Below the pieces are notes generated by a model. It was not told the DNA's origin, made no database searches, and worked only from the letters and a program-made list of their open reading frames with translations. From NCBI RefSeq assembly GCF_001486585.1, contig NZ_LN909046.1:62001-126000 (forward strand): DNA of 64,000 nucleotides. The letters run 5' to 3'. The position numbers and the translations under genes are program-made. Of this stretch, positions 27,290 through 36,210 are shown one piece after another (within the stretch, counting starts at the first letter, position 1; each line of letters starts with the position of its first letter). Source of the stretch: Paenibacillus senegalimassiliensis. Lineage in GTDB: Bacteria > Bacillota > Bacilli > Paenibacillales > Paenibacillaceae.

Positions 27290-28762
27290 ATGGAAACTTT
27301 GCTGCTATGGCTGTTTTACATCTCGACGCTTTATGCGTTTATACCTGGATTGATTACCCGGATTTTCGGTTTTCGTGTATTTAAGCATGGAACTGCAGCG
27401 GATAAATTTGCACTTACCTTTGATGATGGTCCTGACCCGAAATATACACCGCAATTACTGGATTTGCTCAAACGTCATGATGCCAAGGCGACCTTCTTCG
27501 TCGTGGGCTCCAATGCTGAGAAGCATCCTGAACTCCTTAGGCGCATTCATGATGAGGGACATTTGATCGGCTCACATAACTATGTACATAAGACCAACTG
27601 GCTTATGGGGCCTGCTGAGGTGAAGAAGCAAATTCAGAAGACCAATGCGATTATTCGTCAGGTTACCGGCATCGATTCCCACTATTATCGCCCGCCATGG
27701 GGAATCGTGAATTTGTTCGACTTCGCCAACCGTAATAATACGCAAATTGTGTTATGGTCGGCAATGTTTGGTGACTGGCGGCAAAGGGTTGGCGCCGATC
27801 GCCTGTTCAAGCGTATGATGAAGAAGTTGCGGGGCGGAGAGGTATTCCTGCTCCATGATTGTGGTTCAACCCTTGGAGCCAATAGCGGGGCTCCCGGAGA
27901 AATGCTGACAGCTCTGGAACGGGTGTTGAAGGTAGCTGATGAGCGCGGCCTGCAAAGCATCCGCATTGACGATATGATTCAGGACGGGGAGACCGCCCGG
28001 CGAAACTCCAAGGAACCTGAGGCGGCGTCTTCCAAACGTAAGGGTCCTGCCAAAATCTCTTGGTTCAAGCGGGTAGTTGTATCCTTATGGCTGTTGTGGG
28101 AGAAGCTGTTCCACCTTCTATTTCAAATCAAAACGCCAAATCAGCAGGAGCCGCTGCTACATTTCCGAATTCGCCCATATCATGGTCAGACGATTCCTTT
28201 AAACGAAGGAAAATCGCTGGATAATGGTGATCGGGTAATGGAGCTTCACTTCGATAACCAGAAGCTGTTTGAGTTTGGGATGCGTTCGAGAACGTCGGTA
28301 CAATTGGCTATTCAAATGATTCGAGGCGTGGAGAAGAGCTTGCCAAAGCTGGCTGAATATATCCTGGAGCACCCTGAGTTAAGGGATGTTAAGGCTCTAT
28401 ATGGCGTTAGCATGATTAATCGGGGGACAGAGAAGTTTGGCTTTATTGTCACGGATTTGCCAAAGGGCTGGTTCGCCTGGTCTTCTCAGATCTATCTAAA
28501 ATTATTAATGAGCGTGATTCATCCCGCAGGAACTTCAAGGGTAAAAGCTTCCCTGGAGCTTGTACCCAAAATGATCGTTATGCCGATGGACCATTTGTTG
28601 GGTACCTTCACGGAGGATGGTTCCCATCGTCAGCACACGGTGAAGAAGGAACCTGTCAAGCAGGAGCTGCCTACGGCAGCGGCAGAGAACAAGCCGGAGC
28701 CCGAAGAGCATGAGGAGGAAGCTTTATTAGGTGCAGCAGCCACTGTCCCGACCCGTCCTTAG
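27290..28762 (+). CDS. Polysaccharide deacetylase family protein with C-terminal extension
   Basis: A 490-residue protein with an N-terminal membrane segment (residues 3-25) and a NodB carbohydrate-esterase 4 domain (40-235). Motifs are T-F-D-D-G-P (metal Asp), S-H-N-Y-V-H (metal His pair), R-P-P-W-G and L-L-H-D-C-G. This family removes acetyl groups from peptidoglycan, chitin or other cell-wall glycans. A linker and a second domain of about 180 residues (from 285) follow, resembling the YkoP-like domain to my eye, then an acidic tail. ATG 27290 follows GTGGGGA. Substrate is not known. Confidence 0.87.
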   Translation: METLLLWLFYISTLYAFIPGLITRIFGFRVFKHGTAADKFALTFDDGPDPKYTPQLLDLLKRHDAKATFFVVGSNAEKHPELLRRIHDEGHLIGSHNYVHKTNWLMGPAEVKKQIQKTNAIIRQVTGIDSHYYRPPWGIVNLFDFANRNNTQIVLWSAMFGDWRQRVGADRLFKRMMKKLRGGEVFLLHDCGSTLGANSGAPGEMLTALERVLKVADERGLQSIRIDDMIQDGETARRNSKEPEAASSKRKGPAKISWFKRVVVSLWLLWEKLFHLLFQIKTPNQQEPLLHFRIRPYHGQTIPLNEGKSLDNGDRVMELHFDNQKLFEFGMRSRTSVQLAIQMIRGVEKSLPKLAEYILEHPELRDVKALYGVSMINRGTEKFGFIVTDLPKGWFAWSSQIYLKLLMSVIHPAGTSRVKASLELVPKMIVMPMDHLLGTFTEDGSHRQHTVKKEPVKQELPTAAAENKPEPEEHEEEALLGAAATVPTRP

Positions 28763-28786
28763 TTGATTTTAAATGTAATATCAAAG

Positions 28787-28819
28787 AAGAAGCCGCTCCT
28801 CTATAGGAACGGCTTCTTT
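28787..28819. terminator. Bidirectional terminator between deacetylase and ilvD
   Basis: AAGAAGCCG pairs with CGGCTTCTT with an inner CCT/AGG; A- and T-runs flank both sides between convergent genes. Confidence 0.85.
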
Positions 28820-28846
28820 AAGTTATTTAATTGCAATTCATACAGG

Positions 28847-30532
28847 TCAGATTCTCATTACGCCGCCGGAGCTGGCATTTGTAACCAGTTTGGAATAACG
28901 AGCCAGATAACCGGTTTTGACCTTCGGCTCAAAGCCCTTCCAATTTGCTTTACGGCTGTTGAATTCTTCCTCGCTGACATGCAATTCGATTTTGCGGTTG
29001 TTGAGATCCAGTTCAATGATATCTCCGTCCTCGACGAAGGCGATCGGGCCGCCCTCCGCGGCTTCCGGAGAGATATGACCGATACTGATACCACGGGAGG
29101 CTCCAGAGAAGCGTCCATCGGTAATCAAGCCAACCTTGGCACCGAGTCCCATCCCAACGATTTGCGAGGTTGGAGCCAGCATTTCTGGCATACCAGGACC
29201 TCCCTTAGGACCTTCATAACGAATGACCACGACGCAGCCTTCCTTGACTTTCCCGGAAGCAATTCCTTCCAAGGCTTCTTCCTGGGAATCAAAGCAGATG
29301 GCAGGGCCTTTATGGTAGCCGCCAACGGACTTATCAACGGCCCCTACCTTGATTACAGAACCTTCCGGAGCCAGGTTACCGAAGAGAACGGCAAGCCCGC
29401 CTCTTTCTGAGTGAGGGTTATCAATAGGACGGATTACGCTGTGATCCGTAATCTCGCAACCTGCTACATTCTCGGCAAGCGTCTTGCCGCTGACGGTCAT
29501 TTGATCACCGAATACAGCCCCCGGCTTCTTCAAGAGCTCATGAATCACGGCGCTCACGCCCCCGGCACGGTGTACGTCTTCAATGAACAGGTCTGAAGCG
29601 GGTGCCAGCTTGGCGATATGAGGCACGCGGTTAGCTACTTCGTTGATCCGTTCTAATGAATATTCGATCCCGGCTTCCTGAGCCAAAGCGAGGGTATGCA
29701 GCACTGTATTGGTGGACCCGCCCATCGCCATATCCAGAGCAAACGCATTGTCGATGGATTCCTGGGTTACGATATCCCGGGGTTTCAAATCAATCTTGAT
29801 CAGTTCCATCAATTGCTTAGCGGATTGACGCACGAAGTCACGGCGTTCATCAGCGACGGCGAGAATTGTACCGTTACCAGGCAATGCCAGGCCCAAAGCT
29901 TCGGCCAGACAGTTCATCGAGTTGGCTGTGAACATCCCGGAACAGGAGCCGCAGGTTGGACAGCCGTACTGTTCAAGCTCAAGCAACTCTTTATCATCAA
30001 TTTGTCCAGCTTGGTGTGCACCAACGCCCTCGAAGACAGAGGTAAGCGAGAGCTTGCGGCCCTTGCTGTCCACGCCAGCTTTCATCGGTCCACCACTAAC
30101 GAAGACTGTCGGAATATTAACGCGAAGGGCGCCCATCATCATGCCCGGTGTAATTTTGTCACAGTTGGGAATGCAGACCATGCCATCGAACCAGTGGGCG
30201 GAAACGACAGTTTCCAGCGAATCTGCAATGATCTCCCGGCTAGGCAAGGAGTAGCGCATGCCGATGTGTCCCATAGCAATGCCGTCATCTACCCCGATGG
30301 TGTTGAACTCGAAAGGAACGCCTCCGGCTTCCCGGATGGCTTCTTTAACGATCTTACCGAACTCTTGCAGATGCACATGTCCAGGTACGATATCAATATA
30401 AGAGTTGCAGACCGCGATGAACGGTTTGCCGAAATCTTCTTCCTTTACGCCGGCTGCTCGCAGCAAACTGCGGTGAGGCGCACGGTCGAAGCCTTTTTTT
30501 ATCATATCTGAACGCATTTTCTTGGCTGTCAT
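28847..30532 (-). CDS. ilvD: Dihydroxy-acid dehydratase
   Basis: A 561-residue iron-sulfur enzyme of valine, isoleucine and pantothenate synthesis, which dehydrates 2,3-dihydroxy-3-methyl acids to 2-keto acids. Cluster ligands are visible in [10 protein letters not shown] and [15 protein letters not shown]. The C-terminus S-S-G-G-V-M-R-I-like ending is typical. GGGGGGAGAAGG precedes the ATG at 30532. It stands alone here, away from an ilvBHC-leu cluster. Confidence 0.97.
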   Translation of the reverse strand: MTAKKMRSDMIKKGFDRAPHRSLLRAAGVKEEDFGKPFIAVCNSYIDIVPGHVHLQEFGKIVKEAIREAGGVPFEFNTIGVDDGIAMGHIGMRYSLPSREIIADSLETVVSAHWFDGMVCIPNCDKITPGMMMGALRVNIPTVFVSGGPMKAGVDSKGRKLSLTSVFEGVGAHQAGQIDDKELLELEQYGCPTCGSCSGMFTANSMNCLAEALGLALPGNGTILAVADERRDFVRQSAKQLMELIKIDLKPRDIVTQESIDNAFALDMAMGGSTNTVLHTLALAQEAGIEYSLERINEVANRVPHIAKLAPASDLFIEDVHRAGGVSAVIHELLKKPGAVFGDQMTVSGKTLAENVAGCEITDHSVIRPIDNPHSERGGLAVLFGNLAPEGSVIKVGAVDKSVGGYHKGPAICFDSQEEALEGIASGKVKEGCVVVIRYEGPKGGPGMPEMLAPTSQIVGMGLGAKVGLITDGRFSGASRGISIGHISPEAAEGGPIAFVEDGDIIELDLNNRKIELHVSEEEFNSRKANWKGFEPKVKTGYLARYSKLVTNASSGGVMRI

Positions 30533-30674
30533 GATTCCTTCTCCCCCCAGGTATAGAGTGTATTTTGTAGCTTTACACCGCTAAAGGTTTTCTCTAAAGT
30601 CTATCACAAGTAGGTAGCTTTTTCTACAGCATATCTATGGGAGAGCCCGCATGGGGACGCGATTCTTTCTACAC

Positions 30675-30706
30675 AAAATAAAAAATCCCCGGATTACCGG
30701 AGATTT
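30675..30706 (-). terminator. Terminator of the KGG-repeat gene
   Basis: On the minus strand AAATCTCCGG pairs with CCGGGGATTT (one mismatch), running into TTTTTATTTT. Confidence 0.75.
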
Positions 30707-30725
30707 AGACACTAGAGTCGATTTA

Positions 30726-30983
30726 TTATGTTTTATTGCGGGATTCCCCGCCTTTACGGCCGATTTTACGATAAAAGTCCTTATCATGTTTTTGGGAGGT
30801 TGCTTCGCCGCCTTTTTGGCCGATTTCCTGATAAAAATCCCGATCATGAGTTCGGGAAGTTGCTTCGCCGCCTTTTTGACCAATTTCCTGGTAAAATTGC
30901 TTGCCATGATTTTTGGCAGTGGCCAGTCCCCCCAAACGTCCGGCCTCTTCTCGGGTCATTTTGTTGTGATTTCGTGCCATCAT
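30726..30983 (-). CDS. KGG-repeat general stress protein (GsiB-like)
   Basis: An 85-residue, very hydrophilic protein made of a 20-residue repeat. It has a G-R-L-G-G-L-A-T unit at 15-34, two near-identical G-Q-K-G-G-E-A-T-S units at 35-74, and a partial G-R-K-G-G-E at 75-85. The KGG motif family includes B. subtilis GsiB and resembles plant group 1 LEA proteins, thought to protect against desiccation. AAGGAGGG lies just upstream of twin ATG codons. It is short compared with GsiB. Repeats are also conserved at the DNA level. Confidence 0.9.
   Translation of the reverse strand: MMARNHNKMTREEAGRLGGLATAKNHGKQFYQEIGQKGGEATSRTHDRDFYQEIGQKGGEATSQKHDKDFYRKIGRKGGESRNKT
30744..30941 (-). repeat. 60-base tandem repeat within the KGG gene
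   Basis: Three full units and a partial fourth of a 60-base element encode the 20-residue KGG repeats; the central two differ at few positions, so copy number could vary by slippage. Confidence 0.8.
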
Positions 30984-31077
30984 ATCCCTCCTTGCTCCAT
31001 TTTTGGACTGCGTATGTTCTATTTACCACGTATATCCATTTTGAAACGAGCCTGGGAGCAGAAAGTTGAAATAACGC

Positions 31078-31101
31078 AAAAAGTCCCCCTTTGGGGACCT
31101 T
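31078..31101 (-). terminator. Terminator of the acyltransferase gene
   Basis: On the minus strand AAGGTCCCC pairs with GGGGACTT (one bulge), followed by TTTTT. Confidence 0.7.
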
Positions 31102-31134
31102 ATGGTCTAAAGTTAAATACGCACTATAGGTGAG

Positions 31135-32193
31135 CTAGGACTTGCTTGCTGTGCTGGGTTGATTCAGCGTATGGCGTTCCGGTGCCAGCAACCATTGCAC
31201 AGGAGGTTCGATTAACGGTGCAGTGCATCGCCGGACGAGCGGATGGGTCAGCAGTATGGTAAGCGCAGCAGCCGCAATAATAAGCAGCAGTGCTCCAACT
31301 TGATTATCAATATGCTTATAAATAGGAGACAGGGCGGCGATACGTACGACAAAGCCATGGAGTAAAAAAACATACAACGTACGACTGCCCCATTCTGTAA
31401 TTCGGCCGGCCTTGATAGGAACGAAACCTAGGAAGGCCAGACCTGCCAGTAATTGTACAGGATACAACAGTAAACGGAACAAGCCGGTCATCCAGGCCGC
31501 AGAGCCTAGTTCCTTATAAGTCAAGCTGCCGTATAGCCAGCCGGGTGCGATATGAAGCAGGCCCAGGCCGAGGATGAGCAGCCAAACAAGTGAAGCACAG
31601 ATGGCAGCTATACGAATCTTGGGCTTTTGGAAATAGGACAGCAGCCGTCCAGAGTAATGATGGCCCAGTACAAAAAAGGGCAGGAATACGAAGGTTCGTG
31701 AAATGCTGAGCCATACACCATCAATCGGCAGGTAGCCGACAAGAACAGCCAGAATAACAGAAAGAGCGAGTTGTCGGCTCGGCGGCCACTGGCGGGTGAG
31801 CAACATAAAGGCCCGCCATCCCAAATGGCTGGCAAGGAACCAGAGCAGCAAGTAAGGAGCAAAGAAGGAGCGATGAACAGAATCGACTTGGAACCATATC
31901 GCATCCATGATGGAGTAGAGGCTTTGGAAGATCAGATATTGCAAGCCGATTTGCAGCATAACCTTCCGGCCAGGTGCTCCCTTCAGATTGTTCTTGGCGA
32001 AATGGCCGGTAACAAACACGAATAAGGGTATATGAAAGGTGAAAATCCACTGGTACAGCGAGTACATACTATCCATCCGCCAGATGAGGGGCTCGATGGC
32101 ATTGCCCACAAAGACGCAAACGATTAGCAGGAAACGCAAATTAAGAAAAAACACCTCGCCTTGCGTATGGCTACTTGATACCGGTATGCTCAT
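31135..32193 (-). CDS. Acyltransferase 3 family membrane protein
   Basis: A 352-residue polytopic membrane protein with about ten hydrophobic helices. The N-terminal R-F-L-L-I-V-C-V-F-V-G-N region and F-H-I-P-L-F-V-F-V-T-G-H-F place it in the acyltransferase-3 (OafA/fucose 4-O-acetylase) family, which O-acetylates surface sugars or lipids. GGAGGAAGAG precedes the ATG. A strong inverted repeat (32286-32307) lies in the shared upstream region with the divergent HAD gene. Acceptor unknown. Confidence 0.82.
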   Translation of the reverse strand: MSIPVSSSHTQGEVFFLNLRFLLIVCVFVGNAIEPLIWRMDSMYSLYQWIFTFHIPLFVFVTGHFAKNNLKGAPGRKVMLQIGLQYLIFQSLYSIMDAIWFQVDSVHRSFFAPYLLLWFLASHLGWRAFMLLTRQWPPSRQLALSVILAVLVGYLPIDGVWLSISRTFVFLPFFVLGHHYSGRLLSYFQKPKIRIAAICASLVWLLILGLGLLHIAPGWLYGSLTYKELGSAAWMTGLFRLLLYPVQLLAGLAFLGFVPIKAGRITEWGSRTLYVFLLHGFVVRIAALSPIYKHIDNQVGALLLIIAAAALTILLTHPLVRRCTAPLIEPPVQWLLAPERHTLNQPSTASKS

Positions 32194-32285
32194 GGTTGCT
32201 CTCTTCCTCCAGATCTGGCTTCTTTTTTAAAGTTTAAAAATTTAAATATTAGCTTAAGTTAAAAATACGATGTTCAGCGATTTAA

Positions 32286-32307
32286 AATTGTGATAATAAT
32301 CACAATT
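32286..32307. promoter_or_regulatory. Rex/FNR-type palindrome in a divergent promoter region
   Basis: TTGTGATAATAATCACAA (32288-32305) fits the Rex pattern TTGTGA-N6-TCACAA and the CRP/FNR pattern TGTGA-N6-TCACA, with two more paired bases on each side. It lies 93 bases from the acyltransferase start and 130 from the HAD start. It suggests redox or oxygen control; which protein binds is unknown. Confidence 0.6.
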
Positions 32308-32436
32308 AATGAATTGTTAGCGATTTCAAATGTGGCGAACCCTTGAATGTCGTAAGGCGTCATAGGCCGATGGAAATGTTATAATTAGGAAAGCAGGTTT
32401 GATGGTATGCCGACCTATGAAGGGACGAGATAAGCA

Positions 32437-33213
32437 ATGGCGATCATTCGGGTACAAGGTAAAGCGATAGAGTGTCAGGCCATATTATTTGATAAGGATG
32501 GGACAATCCTGCATTTTATGGGGCTTTGGGGTAGCTGGGCTGAGACGCTGATTCGTTTGGTTCGTCAGGAGCTCACGGCACTGGGATACGCCGAGGCGCT
32601 GCAGGAGGCTATTTTGCCGGGGGTGCAGATGGACGAGACGGGCCGGGTTGTGGCTTACGATAAAAAAGGTCCTCTCGCTATGGGAACGGAAGACGAGGTC
32701 ACTGCCTTGCTGGCCTCTTCCCTATACGCTGCGGGACTTCCGTGGAACGAGGCGATCATGGCGATACGGAGGCTTAACGCCTTGGCCATGGCAGAGCTTA
32801 GGGAACGGCGGGAGGCCAGGCCACTCCCGGGGCTATACGAGTTCGTACAGATGTGCCGTACTGCTCGGCTGAAGTTGGGCGTTGTTACGTCAGACGGCAC
32901 CGCTGAAGCGCTGGAGCATTTGACGTGGATGGGTATCCAAAATGAGTTCGAGAGTATTGTGGGTCGGGATCGGGTCAAGCGAGGCAAGCCGGAGCCGGAT
33001 ATGGCGTTGCTGGCCTGCCGGGAGCTTGGGGTTGAGCCCGGGGAAGCCATAGTTATTGGAGACAGCAATGCAGACATGCAGATGGGCCGGTATGCGGGGG
33101 CTCGCCTGACGATTGGTCTGGCTGAAGCTAATGAGGAACTAGCTACGGCTGTTTCTTATCTCAGGGATGCAGATATTTTAATCCAAGGATACGATGAGTT
33201 GATAATTGAATAG
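32437..33213 (+). CDS. HAD family hydrolase (phosphoglycolate phosphatase-like)
   Basis: A 258-residue haloacid-dehalogenase-fold phosphatase. Motif I is F-D-K-D-G-T-I (residue 19 on), motif II V-V-T-S-D-G, motif III K-R-G-K-P-E-P-D and motif IV V-I-G-D-S-N-A-D-M. The cap domain of about 100 residues sits between motifs I and II. GAAGGGACGAG precedes the ATG, and a TATAAT box lies near 32380. The sirtuin gene follows after 16 bases, so they are probably cotranscribed. Substrate unknown. Confidence 0.9.
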   Translation: MAIIRVQGKAIECQAILFDKDGTILHFMGLWGSWAETLIRLVRQELTALGYAEALQEAILPGVQMDETGRVVAYDKKGPLAMGTEDEVTALLASSLYAAGLPWNEAIMAIRRLNALAMAELRERREARPLPGLYEFVQMCRTARLKLGVVTSDGTAEALEHLTWMGIQNEFESIVGRDRVKRGKPEPDMALLACRELGVEPGEAIVIGDSNADMQMGRYAGARLTIGLAEANEELATAVSYLRDADILIQGYDELIIE

Positions 33214-33229
33214 GAAGGGAGAGAATAAC

Positions 33230-34003
33230 ATGACAGCTATAGAGCAATTAACCTCGTGGGTGAAGGAGAGCCAAAGAATCGTATTTTTTGGCGGTGCAGG
33301 GGTTTCTACGGAGAGTGGAATTCCCGATTTTCGTTCCGCTGCGGGTATTTATCAGATGGAGAATGATACGCCTTATGCTCCGGAAGAGATTTTGAGTCGA
33401 AGATTTTTCGATCAGCATCCGGAAGTGTTCTATGATTTCTACAAGACAAAGATGATTCATCCCGAAGCAGAGCCCAATGCTGCGCATGTATTTCTGGCTG
33501 AATTAGAGCGGGCGGGCAAGCTGGATGCCGTTATTACGCAAAACATAGACGGATTGCATCAACTGGCAGGAAGCCGTAAGGTGCTTGAACTCCACGGTTC
33601 GATCCATCGCAATACCTGCTTGGGCTGCGGGCGGGCGTATACCTTGGACGAGGTGATGAGGAGCGAGCATACCGTGGCTTATTGCAGTTGCGGAGGTGTG
33701 ATTAAGCCGGATGTAGTGCTTTATGGTGAAAGTCTGGATGATGGGGTTATTGAGCGTACCGTGACGGCCATTGCCGGAGCAGATATGCTGTTGATTGGGG
33801 GAACTTCGCTGACTGTACAGCCGGCGGCACACCTGGTCACTTATTTCCGGGGAGAACGAACCGTATTGCTCAACGCTTCAGCCACAGCTTATGACCACCG
33901 GGCAGATCTGCTCATAAACGAACCGATTGGTGTGGTATTGGGTGAGGTGGGCCGTCGGCTAGGCTTTGGCTCCGCTGATGCTCCTGCAATTCAGGGTGAA
34001 TAA
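33230..34003 (+). CDS. NAD-dependent protein deacylase (sirtuin, CobB/SrtN-like)
   Basis: A 257-residue Sir2 protein that removes acyl groups from lysines using NAD. Motifs are G-A-G-V-S-T-E-S-G-I-P-D-F-R-S, T-Q-N-I-D-G-L-H, L-H-G-S with the catalytic His, and a zinc module with C-L-G-C and C-S-C-G. G-G-T-S-L-T-V contacts NAD. ATG 33230 follows GAAGGGAGA; the frame extends upstream into the HAD gene. The stop lies 6 bases from the end of the convergent AraC gene. Confidence 0.95.
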   Translation: MTAIEQLTSWVKESQRIVFFGGAGVSTESGIPDFRSAAGIYQMENDTPYAPEEILSRRFFDQHPEVFYDFYKTKMIHPEAEPNAAHVFLAELERAGKLDAVITQNIDGLHQLAGSRKVLELHGSIHRNTCLGCGRAYTLDEVMRSEHTVAYCSCGGVIKPDVVLYGESLDDGVIERTVTAIAGADMLLIGGTSLTVQPAAHLVTYFRGERTVLLNASATAYDHRADLLINEPIGVVLGEVGRRLGFGSADAPAIQGE

Positions 34004-34008
34004 GAAAG

Positions 34009-34875
34009 CTACGGTGCTGGCTTATTGGCACCGCTGACGGATCGGCGGTATTCGCTGGGGGATTGGTGATGGAAGCGCCGAAATTGCCGCGAAAAATACA
34101 ACGGATCAGTCAGACCGACGGAGGCGGCAATTTGCTCGATGGACAGTTCCGGGCGCTCGCGAAGAAGCTGACGGGATTTATCAATTCGTAGCTTCAGTAA
34201 ATACGTAACCGGGGCAAGTCCGGTAGCACGCTTGAAGATGCGGGATAAGTACGCCCGATTATATCCTAATGAAGAGCACATCTGCTCGATGGATACAGGG
34301 TGGGCGTACTGGCTGGTCATATAGTGGATCATCTGCTTGACGATGCGCTGTACACCCGCTTCACCGGCGGGCAAAGCCGATTCCTTGACCAGTGTCTCCT
34401 GAGCTTCCCCCATGAGTTGATAGAGAAGACCCAGCGATAACAAATGAGCGCTGGTCTTTTTACTTTGGAAGGCCCGCAGGACACGGTCTAACATAGCCGG
34501 GATCGGACTTTCCGGACCATGACGGAACACGGGCTGCTCGGGTGCAAATCCAGCCTGTTGGACGAGTTCTGCGGCTCTGGTCCCGGCAAAGGCGATCCAG
34601 CGGTAACGCCAAGGCTCGGTCAAATCGGACGCATAGCTGACCAACTGCTCGGGTAGAATCAGGAAGCAATCTCCCTCGCGCAAATCGTAAGCAGCGGATT
34701 CGGTGCGGAAGCAGCCTTTACCTTGCTCCACAAAGTGCAGCAGGAAATAATCGTACACCTTGGGCCCCAGCCGGTGATCCGGCAGGGTCTGACTTTCCCC
34801 TGCAAACAGCACATGCAGATCCTTGGCTTCTTCTAATTCGGGGTTAGCCGCTGCACTGTAGGTTTCTCGATTCAT
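34009..34875 (-). CDS. AraC family regulator divergent from the gal operon
   Basis: A 288-residue regulator with an N-terminal cupin sugar-binding domain (residues 25-160; Y-D-Y-F-L-L-H-F-V-E-Q-G-K-G near 41) and a C-terminal AraC double helix-turn-helix (residues 185-283; G-Y-N-R-A-Y-L-S-R-I-F-K and F-S-R-Q-F-R-R-F-H). AAAGGAGAC precedes the ATG. Its divergence from galK with a 155-base shared promoter region suggests it controls galKET in response to galactose or a galactoside. Confidence 0.9.
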   Translation of the reverse strand: MNRETYSAAANPELEEAKDLHVLFAGESQTLPDHRLGPKVYDYFLLHFVEQGKGCFRTESAAYDLREGDCFLILPEQLVSYASDLTEPWRYRWIAFAGTRAAELVQQAGFAPEQPVFRHGPESPIPAMLDRVLRAFQSKKTSAHLLSLGLLYQLMGEAQETLVKESALPAGEAGVQRIVKQMIHYMTSQYAHPVSIEQMCSSLGYNRAYLSRIFKRATGLAPVTYLLKLRIDKSRQLLRERPELSIEQIAASVGLTDPLYFSRQFRRFHHQSPSEYRRSVSGANKPAP

Positions 34876-34958
34876 ACTCGTTGTCTCCTTTGGTATGTTC
34901 CTTCTTCTATTCTATCTTCGAAAGTCACATTTATCTATATACAACTCGCAATCCTTCA

Positions 34959-34987
34959 TTATCAATTTGGCATGTCTTTATTATACT
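34959..34987 (+). promoter_or_regulatory. Promoter of galKET
   Basis: TTATCA (34959-34964) and TATACT (34982-34987) with a 17-base spacer, 44 bases before the galK ATG. The weak -35 fits an activator-dependent promoter. Confidence 0.6.
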
Positions 34988-35030
34988 GGATACATGAAGT
35001 AATGATTCCATGACGATGGGGTGTTAATTA

Positions 35031-36209
35031 ATGAATAAACAGGAAATGGAACAATTGTTTATGTCTAAATATGAGGATAATGGCGCTGTGCTTCGCGTGT
35101 TTAATGCGCCAGGACGTGTTAACCTGATCGGCGAACATATCGATTATAACGGAGGTTACGTATTTCCGGCAGCATTGGAATTTGGCACATCGCTGGCTAT
35201 TCGCAAGCGTCAGGACGGTAAAGTGTCCTTCGCTTCAACTAATCTTCCTTTTACCACAGAGATTGCTCTGGAGGAGCTCGGAAGAGAGAAAACCGGCGAA
35301 TGGACTGATTATCCCATCGGGGTTGCTGTGGAGTTGAAGAAGATGGGCGTTCCGCTAACGAGTGGGTATGACCTGCTGTTCCATGGCGAGATTCCCAATG
35401 GATCAGGCCTGTCTTCCTCCGCATCCATTGAAGTGGTGACGGCCTTTGCCTTGCTGAGCATGGAGGGTAAGGAGACGGACAAGGTGGAGATTGCCAAGCT
35501 TTCCCAACGGGTAGAGAACCAATATGTAGGCGTGAACAGCGGCATTATGGACCAATTTGCAGTTGCCAATGGGGCGCAGGATCAGGCAATTCTACTGATG
35601 TGTGACACGCTGGAATACAAGCTGGTTCCCTTCCGCACCGGCGCATACAAGTTGGTTATTAGCAACACGAAGAAGCGGCGCGGGCTGGTCGATTCCAAAT
35701 ATAATGAGCGCCGCTCGGAGTGTGATGCTGCACTGGAGATTCTACAGAAACGTGTGCCTGAGCTGAACTACCTGGCCCATCTGAAGCCAGAGCAGCTAGA
35801 GCAGTGGAAGGGCGATTTTGCTAACGAGGTATTATACAATCGTGCCAGACATGTGGTAGAAGAGAACGCTCGGGTGCTGCAATCGGTGGAGGCGCTCAGC
35901 GGCAATGATTTGAAGGCCTTCGGTGAGCTGATGAACGCATCCCATGATTCGCTCCGGGATTTATATGAAGTAAGTTGTCTGGAACTAGATGTGATGGTTG
36001 AGGAAGCTCGCAAGATCGACGGAACGCTTGGCGCGCGGATGACCGGCGCTGGATTCGGAGGCTGTACGGTATCTCTGGTGCACGAGGCATCCGTAGACCG
36101 ATTTGTGGCTGAGGTGGGCAAGGCTTATCAGGAGCAGACCGGGCTGGAAGGCGAATTCTATGTGTGTGGTGTGGGCGACGGAGTACATGAAATGAAAGGG
36201 GAGAAGTAA
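35031..36209 (+). CDS. galK: Galactokinase
   Basis: A 392-residue GHMP kinase that makes galactose 1-phosphate. Motifs are A-P-G-R-V-N-L-I-G-E-H-I-D-Y-N (substrate binding), P-N-G-S-G-L-S-S-S-A-S (ATP loop) and T-G-A-G-F-G-G-C. First gene of the Leloir operon; its stop is one base from the ATG of galE. Regulation by the divergent AraC protein is inferred. Confidence 0.98.
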   Translation: MNKQEMEQLFMSKYEDNGAVLRVFNAPGRVNLIGEHIDYNGGYVFPAALEFGTSLAIRKRQDGKVSFASTNLPFTTEIALEELGREKTGEWTDYPIGVAVELKKMGVPLTSGYDLLFHGEIPNGSGLSSSASIEVVTAFALLSMEGKETDKVEIAKLSQRVENQYVGVNSGIMDQFAVANGAQDQAILLMCDTLEYKLVPFRTGAYKLVISNTKKRRGLVDSKYNERRSECDAALEILQKRVPELNYLAHLKPEQLEQWKGDFANEVLYNRARHVVEENARVLQSVEALSGNDLKAFGELMNASHDSLRDLYEVSCLELDVMVEEARKIDGTLGARMTGAGFGGCTVSLVHEASVDRFVAEVGKAYQEQTGLEGEFYVCGVGDGVHEMKGEK

Positions 36210-36210
36210 C

